DNA of 64,000 nucleotides from Acidobacteriota bacterium (GCA_028875575.1 JAPPDF010000035.1:22862-86861); one strand, 5' to 3'; counted from the stretch's first letter, positions 43,670-53,555 are shown. Translations and numbers: made by a program. Notes: generated by a model not told the origin, from the sequence alone.

Positions 43670-43703
43670 CCCAGGCCGTTCCACCGCGAAAGGACGAGGA
43701 AAC

Positions 43704-44744
43704 ATGAAATTCCCCTGGGCTGCACGAATGGCGCCCCTGTGCTTGCTGCCGGCTTTGGCCGCCTGCCAGGCGCCGGACGAGCCCGAAAACCCGGAACGCC
43801 GCCTACGCAACCTGCGTCAACTGACCTTTGGAGGAGAGAATGCCGAAGCCTACTTCTCCTTCGACAGTAAACGCCTGATATTTCAAGCGACCCGGGACGG
43901 TGGCCAGTGCGACCAGATCTTCGTGATGGGCACCGACGGCAGCGGCATCACCCGGGTCAGCAGCGGCAAGGGCCGCACCACCTGCGCCTATTTCCTCAAG
44001 GACGGCCAGCAGTTCGTCTACGCCTCGACCCACCTGGGCAGTGAAAATTGCCCGCCTCGACCCGACTTTTCCCGGGGATACGTGTGGGCCGTCTACCCCG
44101 ACTACGACATATTTCTTTCGGATTTCAACCAGGGCCTGACCCGCTTGACCGACACTCCGGGTTACGACGCCGAAGCCACTGTATCTCCCGACGGGGAAAA
44201 GATCGTGTTCACCTCCATGAGGGACGGCGACCTGGATCTTTACTCCATGAACATCGACGGGTCGGGGGTTCAAAGGCTCACCGACACCCTCGGTTACGAC
44301 GGGGGCGGTTTCTACTCCCCCGACGGCCGGAAGATCGTCTACCGCGCCTCCCACCCCACCGATGAGACCGCCAAGGCCAAGTACACCGGCCTGCTGAGCC
44401 GAAACCTGATCGAGCCGAATCAGCTCGACATCTTCGTGATGAATGCCGACGGCAGCGGCCGGGTTCAGGTGACCCGCAACGGCGCCGCCAATTTCTGTCC
44501 CTTCTTCCATCCGGACGGACGGCGGATCATCTTTGCCTCCAACCTGGGCGACCCCAGGGGCCGCAACTTCGACCTCTACCTGATCGACATCGATGGGACC
44601 AACCTGGAACAGGTCACGTTCGACGAGACTTTTGACGGGTTCCCCATGTTCTCGCCGGATGGAAAACAACTGGTCTTCGCCTCCAACCGCCACGGAAAAG
44701 TTCGGGGCGAGACCAACGTCTTCATCGCCGACTGGGTGGAGTAG
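43704..44744 (+). CDS. TolB-like beta-propeller lipoprotein (PD40 repeats)
   Basis: 346 residues from ATG at 43704 with GAGGA upstream. Lipid cysteine C21 in ALAAC. PD40 blades repeat: [78 protein letters not shown] and [17 protein letters not shown]. TolB-like propellers bind proteins or peptides at the envelope; this stand-alone lipid-anchored form is common in Acidobacteriota and Bacteroidota with no defined role. Confidence 0.85.
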   Translation: MKFPWAARMAPLCLLPALAACQAPDEPENPERRLRNLRQLTFGGENAEAYFSFDSKRLIFQATRDGGQCDQIFVMGTDGSGITRVSSGKGRTTCAYFLKDGQQFVYASTHLGSENCPPRPDFSRGYVWAVYPDYDIFLSDFNQGLTRLTDTPGYDAEATVSPDGEKIVFTSMRDGDLDLYSMNIDGSGVQRLTDTLGYDGGGFYSPDGRKIVYRASHPTDETAKAKYTGLLSRNLIEPNQLDIFVMNADGSGRVQVTRNGAANFCPFFHPDGRRIIFASNLGDPRGRNFDLYLIDIDGTNLEQVTFDETFDGFPMFSPDGKQLVFASNRHGKVRGETNVFIADWVE

Positions 44745-44764
44745 GCCCGACCGGTAAACGACCC

Positions 44765-45376
44765 TTGGCTCCTCCCTGCCAACACGATTTCCTCCGCCGA
44801 TCCTTTTTCGACCGCCCCACCCGAACCGTCGCCCGTGAGTTGCTGGGCTGCCGTCTTGTCCGCGAGTTGGGCGGCACCCCGCTGGTGGGGGCCATTGTCG
44901 AAACCGAAGCCTACATCGGCGAGAGGGATCTGGCCTGTCACGCCAAAGCGGGCCGAACCCCGCGAACCGAGATCATGTACGGCCCCCCGGGATTCGCCTA
45001 TGTCTACTTCACCTACGGCATGCACTGGATGCTGAACCTGGTCACCGAGGCGGACGGGTTTCCGGCGGCGGTGCTCATTCGGGCATTCGAGCCCCTGGAG
45101 GGGATTGAGCGCATGCAGGAACTCCGCGGCGGCAAGCCCCTGGCCCAACTTGCCAGCGGTCCGGCCAAGCTGACCCAGGCCCTGGGAATCGCCCGGGAGG
45201 AGAACGGGATGGATTGCTGCCAGCCTGGCTCATCTCTCACCCTGGTCCGAGGGGAGGCGGTGCCGCCGTCCTCCGTTGTGGCCACCCCCCGCATCGGACT
45301 GGGCCAGACTCCCGAGCCATGGCTGTCCAAGCCATGGCGCTTCCTGATCCGGGGGAACGGGTTCGTTTCGAGGTGA
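44765..45376 (+). CDS. mpg: DNA-3-methyladenine glycosylase (AAG/MPG family)
   Basis: 203 residues, the normal size, from TTG at 44765 with no clear ribosome-binding site. Motifs: [19 protein letters not shown], catalytic [16 protein letters not shown] with E48 as the likely general base, [23 protein letters not shown] as the intercalating region, and [12 protein letters not shown]. The enzyme excises alkylated and deaminated purines. It begins 20 bases after the propeller gene. Confidence 0.9.
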   Translation: MAPPCQHDFLRRSFFDRPTRTVARELLGCRLVRELGGTPLVGAIVETEAYIGERDLACHAKAGRTPRTEIMYGPPGFAYVYFTYGMHWMLNLVTEADGFPAAVLIRAFEPLEGIERMQELRGGKPLAQLASGPAKLTQALGIAREENGMDCCQPGSSLTLVRGEAVPPSSVVATPRIGLGQTPEPWLSKPWRFLIRGNGFVSR

Positions 45377-45462
45377 TACAGGTTACAATAGGGCTGCCCA
45401 ACAGCCGCGACCGCGGTTCGAGTCCGTAGACCCACCCTGGTCGACATCCTCCGAGGAATTCC

Positions 45463-46401
45463 ATGCGCATTGGCATCGTGCTGACCCCCATTTCCGATCA
45501 CCACCTCCGACTGGCAAGCCAGGTGGGGGTCTCCGACGTGGTCATCCGGTACCCGGGACTGGAATTTTCCGATTTGGTCGACCGGAAGGCCAGCATCGAG
45601 GCCTTCGGCCTGCGGGTCTCGGTCGTCGAGGGCTACCTGCCCATCGAGGACATCAAGCTCGGGGGGCCCCGGCGCGATGCCGAAATCGAGCAGATCAAGA
45701 CACTGATCCACATCATGGGGCGAGCCGGCATCGGCCTGCTCTGCTACAACTTCATTGCCGGCGGCGACTGGGCCAGGACTTCGATCGATGAAAAGGGGCG
45801 CGGAGGAGCCCTGGTCACCGGCTTCGACCTGAGCGACCTGCCGCAGGCCTCTTCCTCGACGGCGGACCTGCCATCGGCCGACCGCCTCTGGGAGAACCTG
45901 GACTTCTTTCTGGAGAGAATCCTGCCCGTGGCCGAGGAGTGCGGGGTCACGCTGGCCATGCATCCGGACGATCCCCCCATTCCCAACTTCCAGGGCTATC
46001 CCCGCATCATGAACAGCGTCGATAGTTTCGAACGCCTGATCGGCCTGAGCTCAAGTCCGGCCCACGGCATCTGCTTCTGCCAGGGGACCTTCGCCGAAAT
46101 GGGAGTGGATATCCCCTCCACCATCCGGCGCCTGGGACCTCACATCAAGTACGTCCATTTCAGGGACATCCGAGGGACAAGCAGCCGGTTCGTGGAGACC
46201 TTTCATGACGAGGGGCAGACCGACATGGTGGAAGCCATGCGGGCCTACCGCGACATCCGCTTCGACGGGCCCATGCGACCAGACCACGTTCCCCAACTGT
46301 CGGGCGAAGAAGAGGGCGAGGCCGGCTACACCACGCTGGGCCGCCTGTTTGCCGTCGGATACATGCGAGGATTGATGCAGGCCGTGGGTGACGCCCGGTG
46401 A
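45463..46401 (+). CDS. Mannonate dehydratase, UxuA-like
   Basis: 312 residues, shorter than E. coli UxuA (394). TIM-barrel signatures of UxuA are in order: VVEGYLPIEDIKLG, LLCYNFIAG, LAMHPDDPPIPNFQG, ICFCQGTFAEMGVD, YVHFRDIRG, FHDEGQTDM and GPMRPDHVPQLSG, covering the His/Cys/Asp metal site. It converts D-mannonate to 2-keto-3-deoxy-gluconate. No uxuB or kdgK neighbours are seen. The missing length is in loop regions. A -10-like TACAAT lies at 45384-45389. Confidence 0.82.
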   Translation: MRIGIVLTPISDHHLRLASQVGVSDVVIRYPGLEFSDLVDRKASIEAFGLRVSVVEGYLPIEDIKLGGPRRDAEIEQIKTLIHIMGRAGIGLLCYNFIAGGDWARTSIDEKGRGGALVTGFDLSDLPQASSSTADLPSADRLWENLDFFLERILPVAEECGVTLAMHPDDPPIPNFQGYPRIMNSVDSFERLIGLSSSPAHGICFCQGTFAEMGVDIPSTIRRLGPHIKYVHFRDIRGTSSRFVETFHDEGQTDMVEAMRAYRDIRFDGPMRPDHVPQLSGEEEGEAGYTTLGRLFAVGYMRGLMQAVGDAR

Positions 46402-46434
46402 CCCTGCGGGCAACTGATCAAATTCATCTCCGCC

Positions 46435-47043
46435 ATGATTAAGGTGATCTGCCTGGATCTGGGCAAAGTCATCATTGACTACGATCCAACCATTCCGCTG
46501 AACGCGCTCGGCACACGCTCCGCACTGTCATTGCCCGAAATCATGCAGGTCCTTGCCGACAGGGAACCCCTGTTGCTCTTCGACCGCGGCCATTATTCCC
46601 GATCCGACTTCTACCGGACCATGTGCGCCCGCCTGCGGCTGGATGTCTCAACCGAGGAGTTCGAACAGCTCTGGACTTCCCTGTTCCTGCCCGAGCCGCT
46701 GCTTCCGGAGTCCTTTCTGCTCAGCCTGAAGCGCCACTACCGGCTCCTGATGCTCTCCAACGTCAACGAAGTCCACTTCGAGTTCATTTGGAATAACTAT
46801 CCCCTGGTCCGCCACATAGAGGATCGTCTCCTGTCCTATGAGCTCGGCTGTCTGAAACCGGAGCCCGCCATCTATCGGATCGCCATCGATCGAGCCGGAG
46901 TCCCCCCCGAGGAGATCTTCTTTGCCGACGACCGTCCGGAGAACGTCGAGGCCGCCCGTCAGGCCGGGATTGTGGCCACCTGCTTCCAGTCCGAGCAGCA
47001 ACTCAGGATGGCTCTGCGCCAGGCCGGTGTGGTCGTCGAATGA
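46435..47043 (+). CDS. HAD-superfamily phosphatase, YihX-like
   Basis: 202 residues. Motif I is CLDLGKVIIDYD with nucleophile D8; LMLSNVNEVHFEF is motif II with Ser/Asn; LKPEPAIYRIA carries the motif III Lys; FFADDRPENVEAARQAG is motif IV. The cap is C1-type helical. YihX-type enzymes dephosphorylate hexose phosphates. It follows the UxuA-like gene by 33 bases, which hints at sugar metabolism. Confidence 0.82.
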   Translation: MIKVICLDLGKVIIDYDPTIPLNALGTRSALSLPEIMQVLADREPLLLFDRGHYSRSDFYRTMCARLRLDVSTEEFEQLWTSLFLPEPLLPESFLLSLKRHYRLLMLSNVNEVHFEFIWNNYPLVRHIEDRLLSYELGCLKPEPAIYRIAIDRAGVPPEEIFFADDRPENVEAARQAGIVATCFQSEQQLRMALRQAGVVVE

Positions 47044-47087
47044 TGATGCCGTCCGGCTGAGCAGGCCCAGCCGTTTCTACTGGTTAC

Positions 47088-47837
47088 TTGCGATTTCTGA
47101 TCCTGACAGACATCCACGCCAACCTGGAGGCGCTCGAGGCGGTCCTGGAGAGGGCCCGGGGGCGGTTTGACCAGGTGATTTGCTGCGGCGACCTGGTGGG
47201 CTACGGCCCCGATCCCAACGAGGTGATCGAGGCGGTGCGGCAACTGGATCCGGCGTTGATGGTTCGAGGCAATCACGACAAGGCCGCGGTGGGATTGACC
47301 GATCTCTCCTTGTTCAACCCCCTGGCCAGAAGCGCGGCCCTCTGGACCCAGGCTCAACTATCGGAAGAGAATCGGCGCTATTTGCAGGCGATGACCCGCG
47401 GACCGGTAAAGGGAGACGGATTCACGGTGGCTCACGGGTCCTTGCTGGACGAGGATCAGTACCTGTTGAATCTCGAGGACGCCCTGCAGAGCCTGAGCCT
47501 GGCGGCCCACCGGTTGACCTTCTTCGGGCACACCCACGTTCAGGGTGGATTCGCCTGGTTCAAGGAACGCCGGGCGGGGCCGTTGGATCCCGGACTTCGA
47601 AAGGGAGCTGCTGAGAGCCGGCTGGTGCTCGATTCGGAGAACCGGTACCTGATCAACCCCGGGTCGGTGGGTCAGCCCAGGGACGATGACCGGCGGGCGG
47701 CCTTTGCGGTCTATGATCAGGCGAAGGCGCTGGTTTCCTACCTGAGGGTGGAGTATCCGGTCGGGCGCACCCAGAAAAAGATGAGAGAGGCCGGTCTGCC
47801 GTCCTACCTGGCCGACCGCCTGAGACAGGGCTGGTAG
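47088..47837 (+). CDS. Calcineurin-like metallophosphoesterase
   Basis: 249 residues from TTG at 47088. Metal motifs: LTDIHANLEALEAV, CGDLVGYGPDPNEV, RGNHDKAA, VAHGS and FFGHTHVQGGF, then NPGSVGQPRDDD. This is the COG0639/YfcE-type group that includes phosphodiesterases and diadenosine polyphosphatases; the substrate is not fixed by sequence. It follows the HAD gene by 44 bases. Confidence 0.85.
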   Translation: MRFLILTDIHANLEALEAVLERARGRFDQVICCGDLVGYGPDPNEVIEAVRQLDPALMVRGNHDKAAVGLTDLSLFNPLARSAALWTQAQLSEENRRYLQAMTRGPVKGDGFTVAHGSLLDEDQYLLNLEDALQSLSLAAHRLTFFGHTHVQGGFAWFKERRAGPLDPGLRKGAAESRLVLDSENRYLINPGSVGQPRDDDRRAAFAVYDQAKALVSYLRVEYPVGRTQKKMREAGLPSYLADRLRQGW

Positions 47838-47868
47838 TCCGTAGGCCTGCGGCGGTTGAGCCAACAGT

Positions 47869-48306
47869 CTACTGGAGGCCGATCCCGCTGACCTGCACCT
47901 CCGGAACCACGTAGTTCCAGTCCCGGGGCAGGTTTTCGAAGGCCACCTGAAACTCGGCAACCTGTTGCGGTGCGACCCCGCGCTTTCCCCGATACTCCAG
48001 GGCGGTGCGCGCTTCCCTCAAGACCACCTGGTCGAGGGTATCCTTGAAGAGGAAGGTCAACTCCACTCTCCGAACGGTCCCCTCCCCATCATTGGTCAGC
48101 GATCCCTCCACGTAAAAGATCTCGTCCCCCAGGAAGTTTTCCCCCTTGGCCAGCCCCAGACCGGAGAGGGTCACCTGGTCCCTGTAGGCCTCCTCCCGAG
48201 CCGTCCTTTCCGGGTCGGCGGACGGACCGCTCGAGTCCCCGCAACCCACCGCGGCCCCTAACAACAGCAGGGCTGAAATCACCAGGAATTGACGGCTGGC
48301 TGGCAT
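47869..48306 (-). CDS. FxLYD-like lipoprotein
   Basis: 145 residues from ATG at 48306. Lipid cysteine C22 in GAAVGC. The rest is a single beta-sandwich: IFYVEGSLTNDGEGTVRRVELTFLFKDTLDQVV and FQVAFENLP, resembling the FxLYD domain. Such proteins sit on the outer membrane with no known activity. Convergent with the phosphoesterase gene. Confidence 0.72.
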   Translation of the reverse strand: MPASRQFLVISALLLLGAAVGCGDSSGPSADPERTAREEAYRDQVTLSGLGLAKGENFLGDEIFYVEGSLTNDGEGTVRRVELTFLFKDTLDQVVLREARTALEYRGKRGVAPQQVAEFQVAFENLPRDWNYVVPEVQVSGIGLQ

Positions 48307-48622
48307 GGCCGCAAAGTAGCACAGCGGTTGGGGGGTGTCAAACCGCGCCGAGGGCCTTGTCGGTAGCCTGTGAAGTGACCGGTGCAAGTAGCACGTGAAT
48401 TGTCCGCCTCGGGAGAAGTGGCGTAGGACAAGCGTTTTGCTCAACCGGGAAGGGGAATGGCCGGCGACTGGCCAGGCTCATGGCCGACCTGCCGCCCTAT
48501 GGGCCGGCAAGGAACCGCTATAATAGGGCGAATTGCCTCTTAATCGCCGAGCGGGAGCGAAGGCAAAGCCGCGTTCATTTGCCACGGCACGGTGCCCACG
48601 GAAGATTTCACGGGCAGGAACG
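48307..48622. other. Intergenic region between divergent genes
   Basis: 316 bases. It contains a perfect TATAAT at 48519-48524 toward the HAD gene; no gene or repeat was recognised in the rest. Confidence 0.45.
48519..48524 (+). promoter_or_regulatory. Perfect -10 box upstream of the NagD-like gene
   Basis: TATAAT in the context CGCTATAATAGGG, 99 bases before the ATG at 48623. No recognisable -35 element stands 16-18 bases upstream. Confidence 0.45.
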
Positions 48623-49402
48623 ATGAAAGCGACACTCACCGGATTGCACGGCTTGATGCTGGATCTGGACGGCACCGTCTATCAGGACAACCGCCTGATT
48701 CCCGGCGCCGCCCAAGCCATCGCCGACCTCAGGGAGCGCGGCTACCGGCTCCGCTTCGTGACCAATACCACCAACAAGCGGCGGGAAACCATCCGGGACA
48801 AGCTCCATGCCCTGGGCATCGAGTCGGATGCCTCGGAGATATTCACGGCTCCGGTGGCAGCCAGCCTGATGCTGCGGCGCCATCCGCAGGCCCGCTGCTG
48901 GGTGGTCACCCGGGGCGACTCCATCCAGGAGTTCCAGGGCCTGAGACTGGACGAGGACCGACCCGACGTCGTGGTCCTGGGCGATCTGATGGAAGGGTTT
49001 ACCTTCGAGCTGCTCAACCGCGTCTTCCGCAAGCTGATGGATGGCGCCGAGCTGATCGCCATGCAGAAGAACCGTTACTGGCTGACCCGGGGCAAGCTGA
49101 CGCTGGACATGGGACCCTTCGTAGCCGCCCTGGAGTTTGCCACCGGCCGCAACGCCCGGGTGATCGGCAAACCCTCGCGGGAATTCTTCCGCCTGGCGCT
49201 CTCCCACCTCGGACTGCCCCCTCATCAGGCGGCCATGGTGGGGGACGACTGGGAATCCGACATTGGCGGCGCACAGACGGTGGGCCTGCGCACCATCCTT
49301 GTCCGAACCGGCAAGTATCAGGCCGAAGACGAGAACAATCTCGATCCGCAACCGGACGGCGTCATCGAGAGCCTGGCTGAACTGTCGGAGATCCTTGCGT
49401 GA
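48623..49402 (+). CDS. HAD-IIA phosphatase, NagD/HDHD2-like
   Basis: 259 residues from ATG at 48623 with AGGAA upstream. MLDLDGTVYQDN holds the two catalytic acids (D14, D16); LRFVTNTTNKRRE is motif II; VIGKPSREFFRLAL gives the Lys; MVGDDWESDIGGAQTVGL is motif IV. The cap between them is the C2 type. Family members dephosphorylate nucleotides or sugar phosphates. The large ligase gene starts 61 bases later. Confidence 0.87.
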   Translation: MKATLTGLHGLMLDLDGTVYQDNRLIPGAAQAIADLRERGYRLRFVTNTTNKRRETIRDKLHALGIESDASEIFTAPVAASLMLRRHPQARCWVVTRGDSIQEFQGLRLDEDRPDVVVLGDLMEGFTFELLNRVFRKLMDGAELIAMQKNRYWLTRGKLTLDMGPFVAALEFATGRNARVIGKPSREFFRLALSHLGLPPHQAAMVGDDWESDIGGAQTVGLRTILVRTGKYQAEDENNLDPQPDGVIESLAELSEILA

Positions 49403-49463
49403 GACCCTAGGCCCCAAGTGTCGTTGGTCCCGCGGTGTTGCCTGCCGGATACCGGATGAACTC

Positions 49464-52172
49464 ATGCGTGAAACCCTGCTGAGCTATCTGCCCGAGTTTC
49501 TGGACCGCGGCGAGGACACGGCGCTGATGGGCCGTTCCGGGCTGCGGACCGACTACTGGTCCTACCGCAGGCTGGCCCAGACTGCCTTCCAGGTGGCCCG
49601 GGAGTTGGGGGCCAGGGGCCTTGTCAAGGGAGACCGGCTGGTATTGTGGGAAGACAACTCGCCCGCATGGGTGGCCACCTTCATGGGGTGCCTGATGCGG
49701 GGGGTTGTCGTGGTTCCCCTGGATGTTCAGAGTTCCCCCGAGTTCGTGGCCGGCATCGAGCGCCAGACCCGGCCCAGGCTGGTTCTGGGAGGAAGCCCCG
49801 GCGCCTCGCTCGAAGGCCTGCAGTCACCGGGGGATTCAGTCGCAGGGTTCTGCCTTAGTGCCGCTGCGCAGCCAGCCACGCCGGATTGGAGTTACGCCGG
49901 CAAGGTCACTGGCGATCATCTGGCCCAGATCGTGTTTACCTCGGGGACCACGGCGGCGCCCAAGGGGATCCGCCTTACCCACCGGAACCTGCTGTCCAAT
50001 CTGACTCCCCTCGAAACCGAGATCCGGAAATATGCCAAGTGGGCGGCTCCGGTTCATCCCATCCGCTTCCTGAGCCTGCTGCCCCTCAGCCACGTATTCG
50101 GCCAGATGATGGGCATTTTCGTGCCGCCTCTGCTTGGTGGCCAGGCCCTCTTTCTCAATACCCTCAACCCCTCGGAGATTATCTCGGCCATTCGGCGGGA
50201 ACGGATCTCGATGCTGGCCACCGTTCCCCGCATCCTGGAGCTGCTGAGGGACAAGATCGAGCGGGACGAGGCCGCCCGCAATCGCCGTCCTCCTCTGGCC
50301 GAGTTGTTCGAACGCAGCGCCGGACAGCACTGGCTGCGTCGCTGGTGGACCTTTCGCCACGTCCGCCGCCGCTTCGGCTGGAAGTTCTGGGCCTTCCTTT
50401 CGGGAGGGGCGACGCTCGACTCCGGCACCGAAGATTTCTGGAAGAGGATGGGCTATGCCGTCATTCAGGGCTACGGAATGACCGAAACGGCGGCCATCAT
50501 CAGCCTGGCCCACCCCCTTCGACCCGGCCGGGGCTCGATCGGCAAACCCATGCCCGGCCAGGAGATCAAGCTGGACGAACGAGGCGAAATCCTGGTGCGG
50601 GGCCGCAACATCTCACCCGGCTATTGGGGGGCGGAGGAGGCTCCCCTGACCGACGAGGACGGTTGGCTGAGAACCGGGGACCTGGGCGAACGGGATGTCA
50701 GGGGCAACCTCTATTTTCGAGGCAGGCGCAAGGAAGTCATCGTCACCTCGGCAGGCTTGAACGTCTACCCCGGGGATATCGAAGCTGTTCTCAATCAGCA
50801 GCCCGAGATCGGCAGCAGCGCCGTGGTTGGAGTGGAGGGGGTGCAGGGTCCCGAACCGGTGGCCGTGCTGATCATGAGAAGCCCGGAGGTGGACCCTTCA
50901 GCGGCGGTGCAACGGGCCAATCAGGGCCTCAGCTCCTACCAGCAGGTCCGTCACTGGGTGGTGTGGCCCGAGCGCGATTTTCCGCGGACGGCCACTCAGA
51001 AAGTTCGCAAGCGGGACCTGGTCCGGTTTGCGAGCCGCCAGGGAAGAGACGTGCCGGGCCATGGTGGCGACGACCAGGATAGCCTGCTGGGTGAGATCCT
51101 GACGCTCATTGAGGGCATTACCGGTACCTCGCCGCAGCGGCGGGACCGCCAAGCCAACCTGACCTCCGATCTCAAGCTGGATTCCCTGGCCCGAGTCGCG
51201 CTCGTCACCCAATTGGAAGATCGCCTTCGGATGGATCTGGACGAATCCAAAGTCAGCGAGGCTCTGACGCTGGGTGACCTGGAAAGGCTGATCGGGCGTC
51301 CGGAGGGTCTGTCCGAGGACGCCCGAACCGAGGCGGCTCCGCCAGGTCCTGAGACCGCAGGCGACTCGCAGGCTCCATCGGAAGCACGCCCAGACCCGGA
51401 TCCCGCACGGCCGGACCGGGAAAATTCCGGCCGATCCTGGCGGCCTTATCCCTACCCCTACTGGTCCTTGAGGCGGCCCGCTACCTGGATCCGATATATT
51501 TTCCAGCACTGTCTTATCTGGCCGCTCACCCATTTGCTCTGCTGGACCCGGGTGAGTGGACGAAGACACTGGCACGGACTTCGGGAACCGGTGCTGGTGA
51601 TTGCCAACCATGTGACCTTTTTCGATCCGGCGCTCATCCTGGCCCGTCTGCCCCGGCGCCACCGGAACCGGCTGGCCATCGCCATGATCGGCGAAAGGCT
51701 GCGGGACTTTCGATACCCTCCGCCGGGGCGCGGGCTTGCCCGCTTCACCGACTACCTGGCCTACGGCGCCACGGCCGGCGGGTTCAACGCCTTTTCACTG
51801 CCCAGGCAAACCGGGTTCCGCCGCAGCTTCGATTACGCCGGGGAGGCCATGGATCGCGGCTACAGCGTCCTGGTCTTTCCGGAGGGAGCGCGCACCAAGG
51901 ATGGCGAAATGCAGCCCTTCCAGTTCGGAATAGGACTGCTGGCGGCCGGTCTTGGCGCTCCGGTCGTCCCCGCCAGGATCGAAGGATTGTATGAGCTGAA
52001 GCAGAGGAGGTTCGCAGGGATTCACTGGCCCTTCACCCGGCCCGGTCAGGTTTCCGTCACCTTCGGTCCACCGCTGCGGCCCTCGCCTTCGGATTCTCCC
52101 CAGGATCTGACCCGGGAGTTGGAGAAACGAGTCAGAGGGTTGAGTCGTCGCAAGGCCTCAAAAAGGGGTTGA
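49464..52172 (+). CDS. Fused acyl-CoA/ACP ligase, acyl carrier domain and PlsC-type acyltransferase
   Basis: 902 residues from ATG at 49464. Residues 1-525 are an AMP-forming ligase: TSGTTAAPKG at 159-168, GYGMTET at 336-342, RTGD at 403-406 and a C-terminal Lys in TATQKVRK near 513. Residues 538-612 are a carrier domain with Ser574 in LKLDSLARV. A Pro/Glu-rich linker (620-660) leads to a PlsC domain, H716-xxxx-D721 in NHVTFFD and FPEGAR at 805-810. The protein could activate free fatty acid, load its own carrier and acylate a lysophospholipid. E. coli Aas has the acyltransferase first and no ACP. Confidence 0.9.
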   Translation: MRETLLSYLPEFLDRGEDTALMGRSGLRTDYWSYRRLAQTAFQVARELGARGLVKGDRLVLWEDNSPAWVATFMGCLMRGVVVVPLDVQSSPEFVAGIERQTRPRLVLGGSPGASLEGLQSPGDSVAGFCLSAAAQPATPDWSYAGKVTGDHLAQIVFTSGTTAAPKGIRLTHRNLLSNLTPLETEIRKYAKWAAPVHPIRFLSLLPLSHVFGQMMGIFVPPLLGGQALFLNTLNPSEIISAIRRERISMLATVPRILELLRDKIERDEAARNRRPPLAELFERSAGQHWLRRWWTFRHVRRRFGWKFWAFLSGGATLDSGTEDFWKRMGYAVIQGYGMTETAAIISLAHPLRPGRGSIGKPMPGQEIKLDERGEILVRGRNISPGYWGAEEAPLTDEDGWLRTGDLGERDVRGNLYFRGRRKEVIVTSAGLNVYPGDIEAVLNQQPEIGSSAVVGVEGVQGPEPVAVLIMRSPEVDPSAAVQRANQGLSSYQQVRHWVVWPERDFPRTATQKVRKRDLVRFASRQGRDVPGHGGDDQDSLLGEILTLIEGITGTSPQRRDRQANLTSDLKLDSLARVALVTQLEDRLRMDLDESKVSEALTLGDLERLIGRPEGLSEDARTEAAPPGPETAGDSQAPSEARPDPDPARPDRENSGRSWRPYPYPYWSLRRPATWIRYIFQHCLIWPLTHLLCWTRVSGRRHWHGLREPVLVIANHVTFFDPALILARLPRRHRNRLAIAMIGERLRDFRYPPPGRGLARFTDYLAYGATAGGFNAFSLPRQTGFRRSFDYAGEAMDRGYSVLVFPEGARTKDGEMQPFQFGIGLLAAGLGAPVVPARIEGLYELKQRRFAGIHWPFTRPGQVSVTFGPPLRPSPSDSPQDLTRELEKRVRGLSRRKASKRG

Positions 52173-52247
52173 GGGATATCCATAGGGCCGATGCCGGGGT
52201 GACCTTCAGGGCAAGAGGCCGCGGCGATTGAGGCAGCCCCGCGGAGG

Positions 52248-53366
52248 CTACAATTTGCCGGCAATGGCCTCGGCCATCTGAAAGGTGGTGCTGGCGCCTC
52301 CCATGTCGTAGGTCCGAACCCGTCCTTCCCGGATGACCTCTGCCACCGCCTCCTCCAGCCGTTGGCTCTTGCGGTCCTCGGACAGGTAGTCCAGCATCAT
52401 TTTGGCCGCCAGTATGGTGGCGATGGGATTGACCTTGGACTGTCCCACGTACTTGGGAGCCGAGCCGTGGGTCGGCTCGAAGACGGCCAGCCGGTCCCCG
52501 ATGTTGCCGGAGCAGGCAAATCCCAGTCCTCCCACCATCTGGGCGCACAGGTCGGAGACGATATCCCCGAACAGGTTGGGCGCGACCAGGACGTCGTAGT
52601 TGAGAGGGTTCTTGAGCAGCCACATGGCCATGGCGTCCACGTTGGCGTGGTCCCAGGGGATGTCGGGGTATTCCGCCGCGATTCTCCGGGCCGCCTCCAG
52701 AAAGAGCCCGTCGGTGGCCCGCACCACGTTGGCCTTGTGCACCACCGTCACCCGCTTGCGCCCATGGTCTCGGGCAAACTGGAATGCGGCACGGATGATG
52801 CGCTCCGAGCCATTGCGGGAATTGATCTTGCAGGAAATGGCGAACTGGTCCGAAGCCAGCCCCTTGAAGGGAACAAAGGCGGGCGAGATCTCGTCCAGCA
52901 GACGGGAGAGGCTCTGGGGAACCGGGTGAAATTCCACCCCGGCATAGAGGTCCTCGGTATTCTCACGGAAGATGACCAGATCGATCCCCTCTCGGGTGTT
53001 GATGGGGTTTCCGGCAAAAGCACGACAGGGCCGCAAGCAGACGTAAAGATCGAAGAGCTGCCGCATGCGAACGATGGGAGAGCGATAGACCAGCCCTTGG
53101 TCCCGAAGTTCCGGCGCCAGCTCCTGCCCGGCTTCTCGGGCCGGCTTGGAGGTAATGGCCCCGAACAGGGCTGCATCCACCTGTTTCAGCAGTTCCATGG
53201 TGCGGGCGGGGAGTGGGTCGCCTTCCTGACACCAGAAATCCCAGCCAATGTCGCCCGGGAGATACTCCGCATCCAGCTCCAGCCGATCCAGCACGATTCT
53301 GGCGGCCCGCAGGACCTCCCCGCCCACGCCGTCTCCCGGCAGCCAGGCAATCCTGTATTTGGCCAT
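52248..53366 (-). CDS. Isocitrate/isopropylmalate-family dehydrogenase
   Basis: 372 residues. Motifs: LPGDGVGGEV, substrate arginines in RSPIVRMRQLFDLYVCLRP, IFRENTEDLYAGVEF, the Lys-Tyr region KINSRNGSERI, and metal acids in VLVAPNLFGDIVSDL. It oxidatively decarboxylates a 2-hydroxyacid such as isopropylmalate, isocitrate or tartrate. No leu or TCA genes are nearby, so a catabolic hydroxyacid is plausible. The promoter region upstream contains three matching palindromes (53427-53571), implying dedicated regulation. Confidence 0.87.
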   Translation of the reverse strand: MAKYRIAWLPGDGVGGEVLRAARIVLDRLELDAEYLPGDIGWDFWCQEGDPLPARTMELLKQVDAALFGAITSKPAREAGQELAPELRDQGLVYRSPIVRMRQLFDLYVCLRPCRAFAGNPINTREGIDLVIFRENTEDLYAGVEFHPVPQSLSRLLDEISPAFVPFKGLASDQFAISCKINSRNGSERIIRAAFQFARDHGRKRVTVVHKANVVRATDGLFLEAARRIAAEYPDIPWDHANVDAMAMWLLKNPLNYDVLVAPNLFGDIVSDLCAQMVGGLGFACSGNIGDRLAVFEPTHGSAPKYVGQSKVNPIATILAAKMMLDYLSEDRKSQRLEEAVAEVIREGRVRTYDMGGASTTFQMAEAIAGKL

Positions 53367-53426
53367 GCAGCTTCCTCCTTGAGCAGGACGATCCGTTCAG
53401 GGGCAGAAGAAACGCCCACCCTAATA

Positions 53427-53442
53427 TACTATTATAATAGTA
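53427..53442. promoter_or_regulatory. Palindromic operator candidate O1
   Basis: Perfect 16-base palindrome TACTAT-TATA-ATAGTA, centred about 70 bases upstream of the dehydrogenase ATG. It includes TATAAT on both strands, so it may overlap the -10 box. Confidence 0.65.
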
Positions 53443-53489
53443 GATACCCTTTGGATGCTTGGGCGCAAAGACGGTTCCATAAAACAATA

Positions 53490-53505
53490 TACTATAATAA
53501 TAGTA
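53490..53505. promoter_or_regulatory. Palindromic operator candidate O2
   Basis: TACTAT-AATA-ATAGTA; arms extend one base further on each side (53489-53506). Starts 63 bases from O1. Confidence 0.65.
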
Positions 53506-53555
53506 TTAAAGTCTCCCCGGTACGCTGCTCGACCCGCGGCCGGGCCACACCATCC

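Noticed and set aside
45415..45425. GGTTCGAGTCC, a tRNA T-loop-like string
   Set aside because: No acceptor stem, D-arm or anticodon arm can be folded around it.
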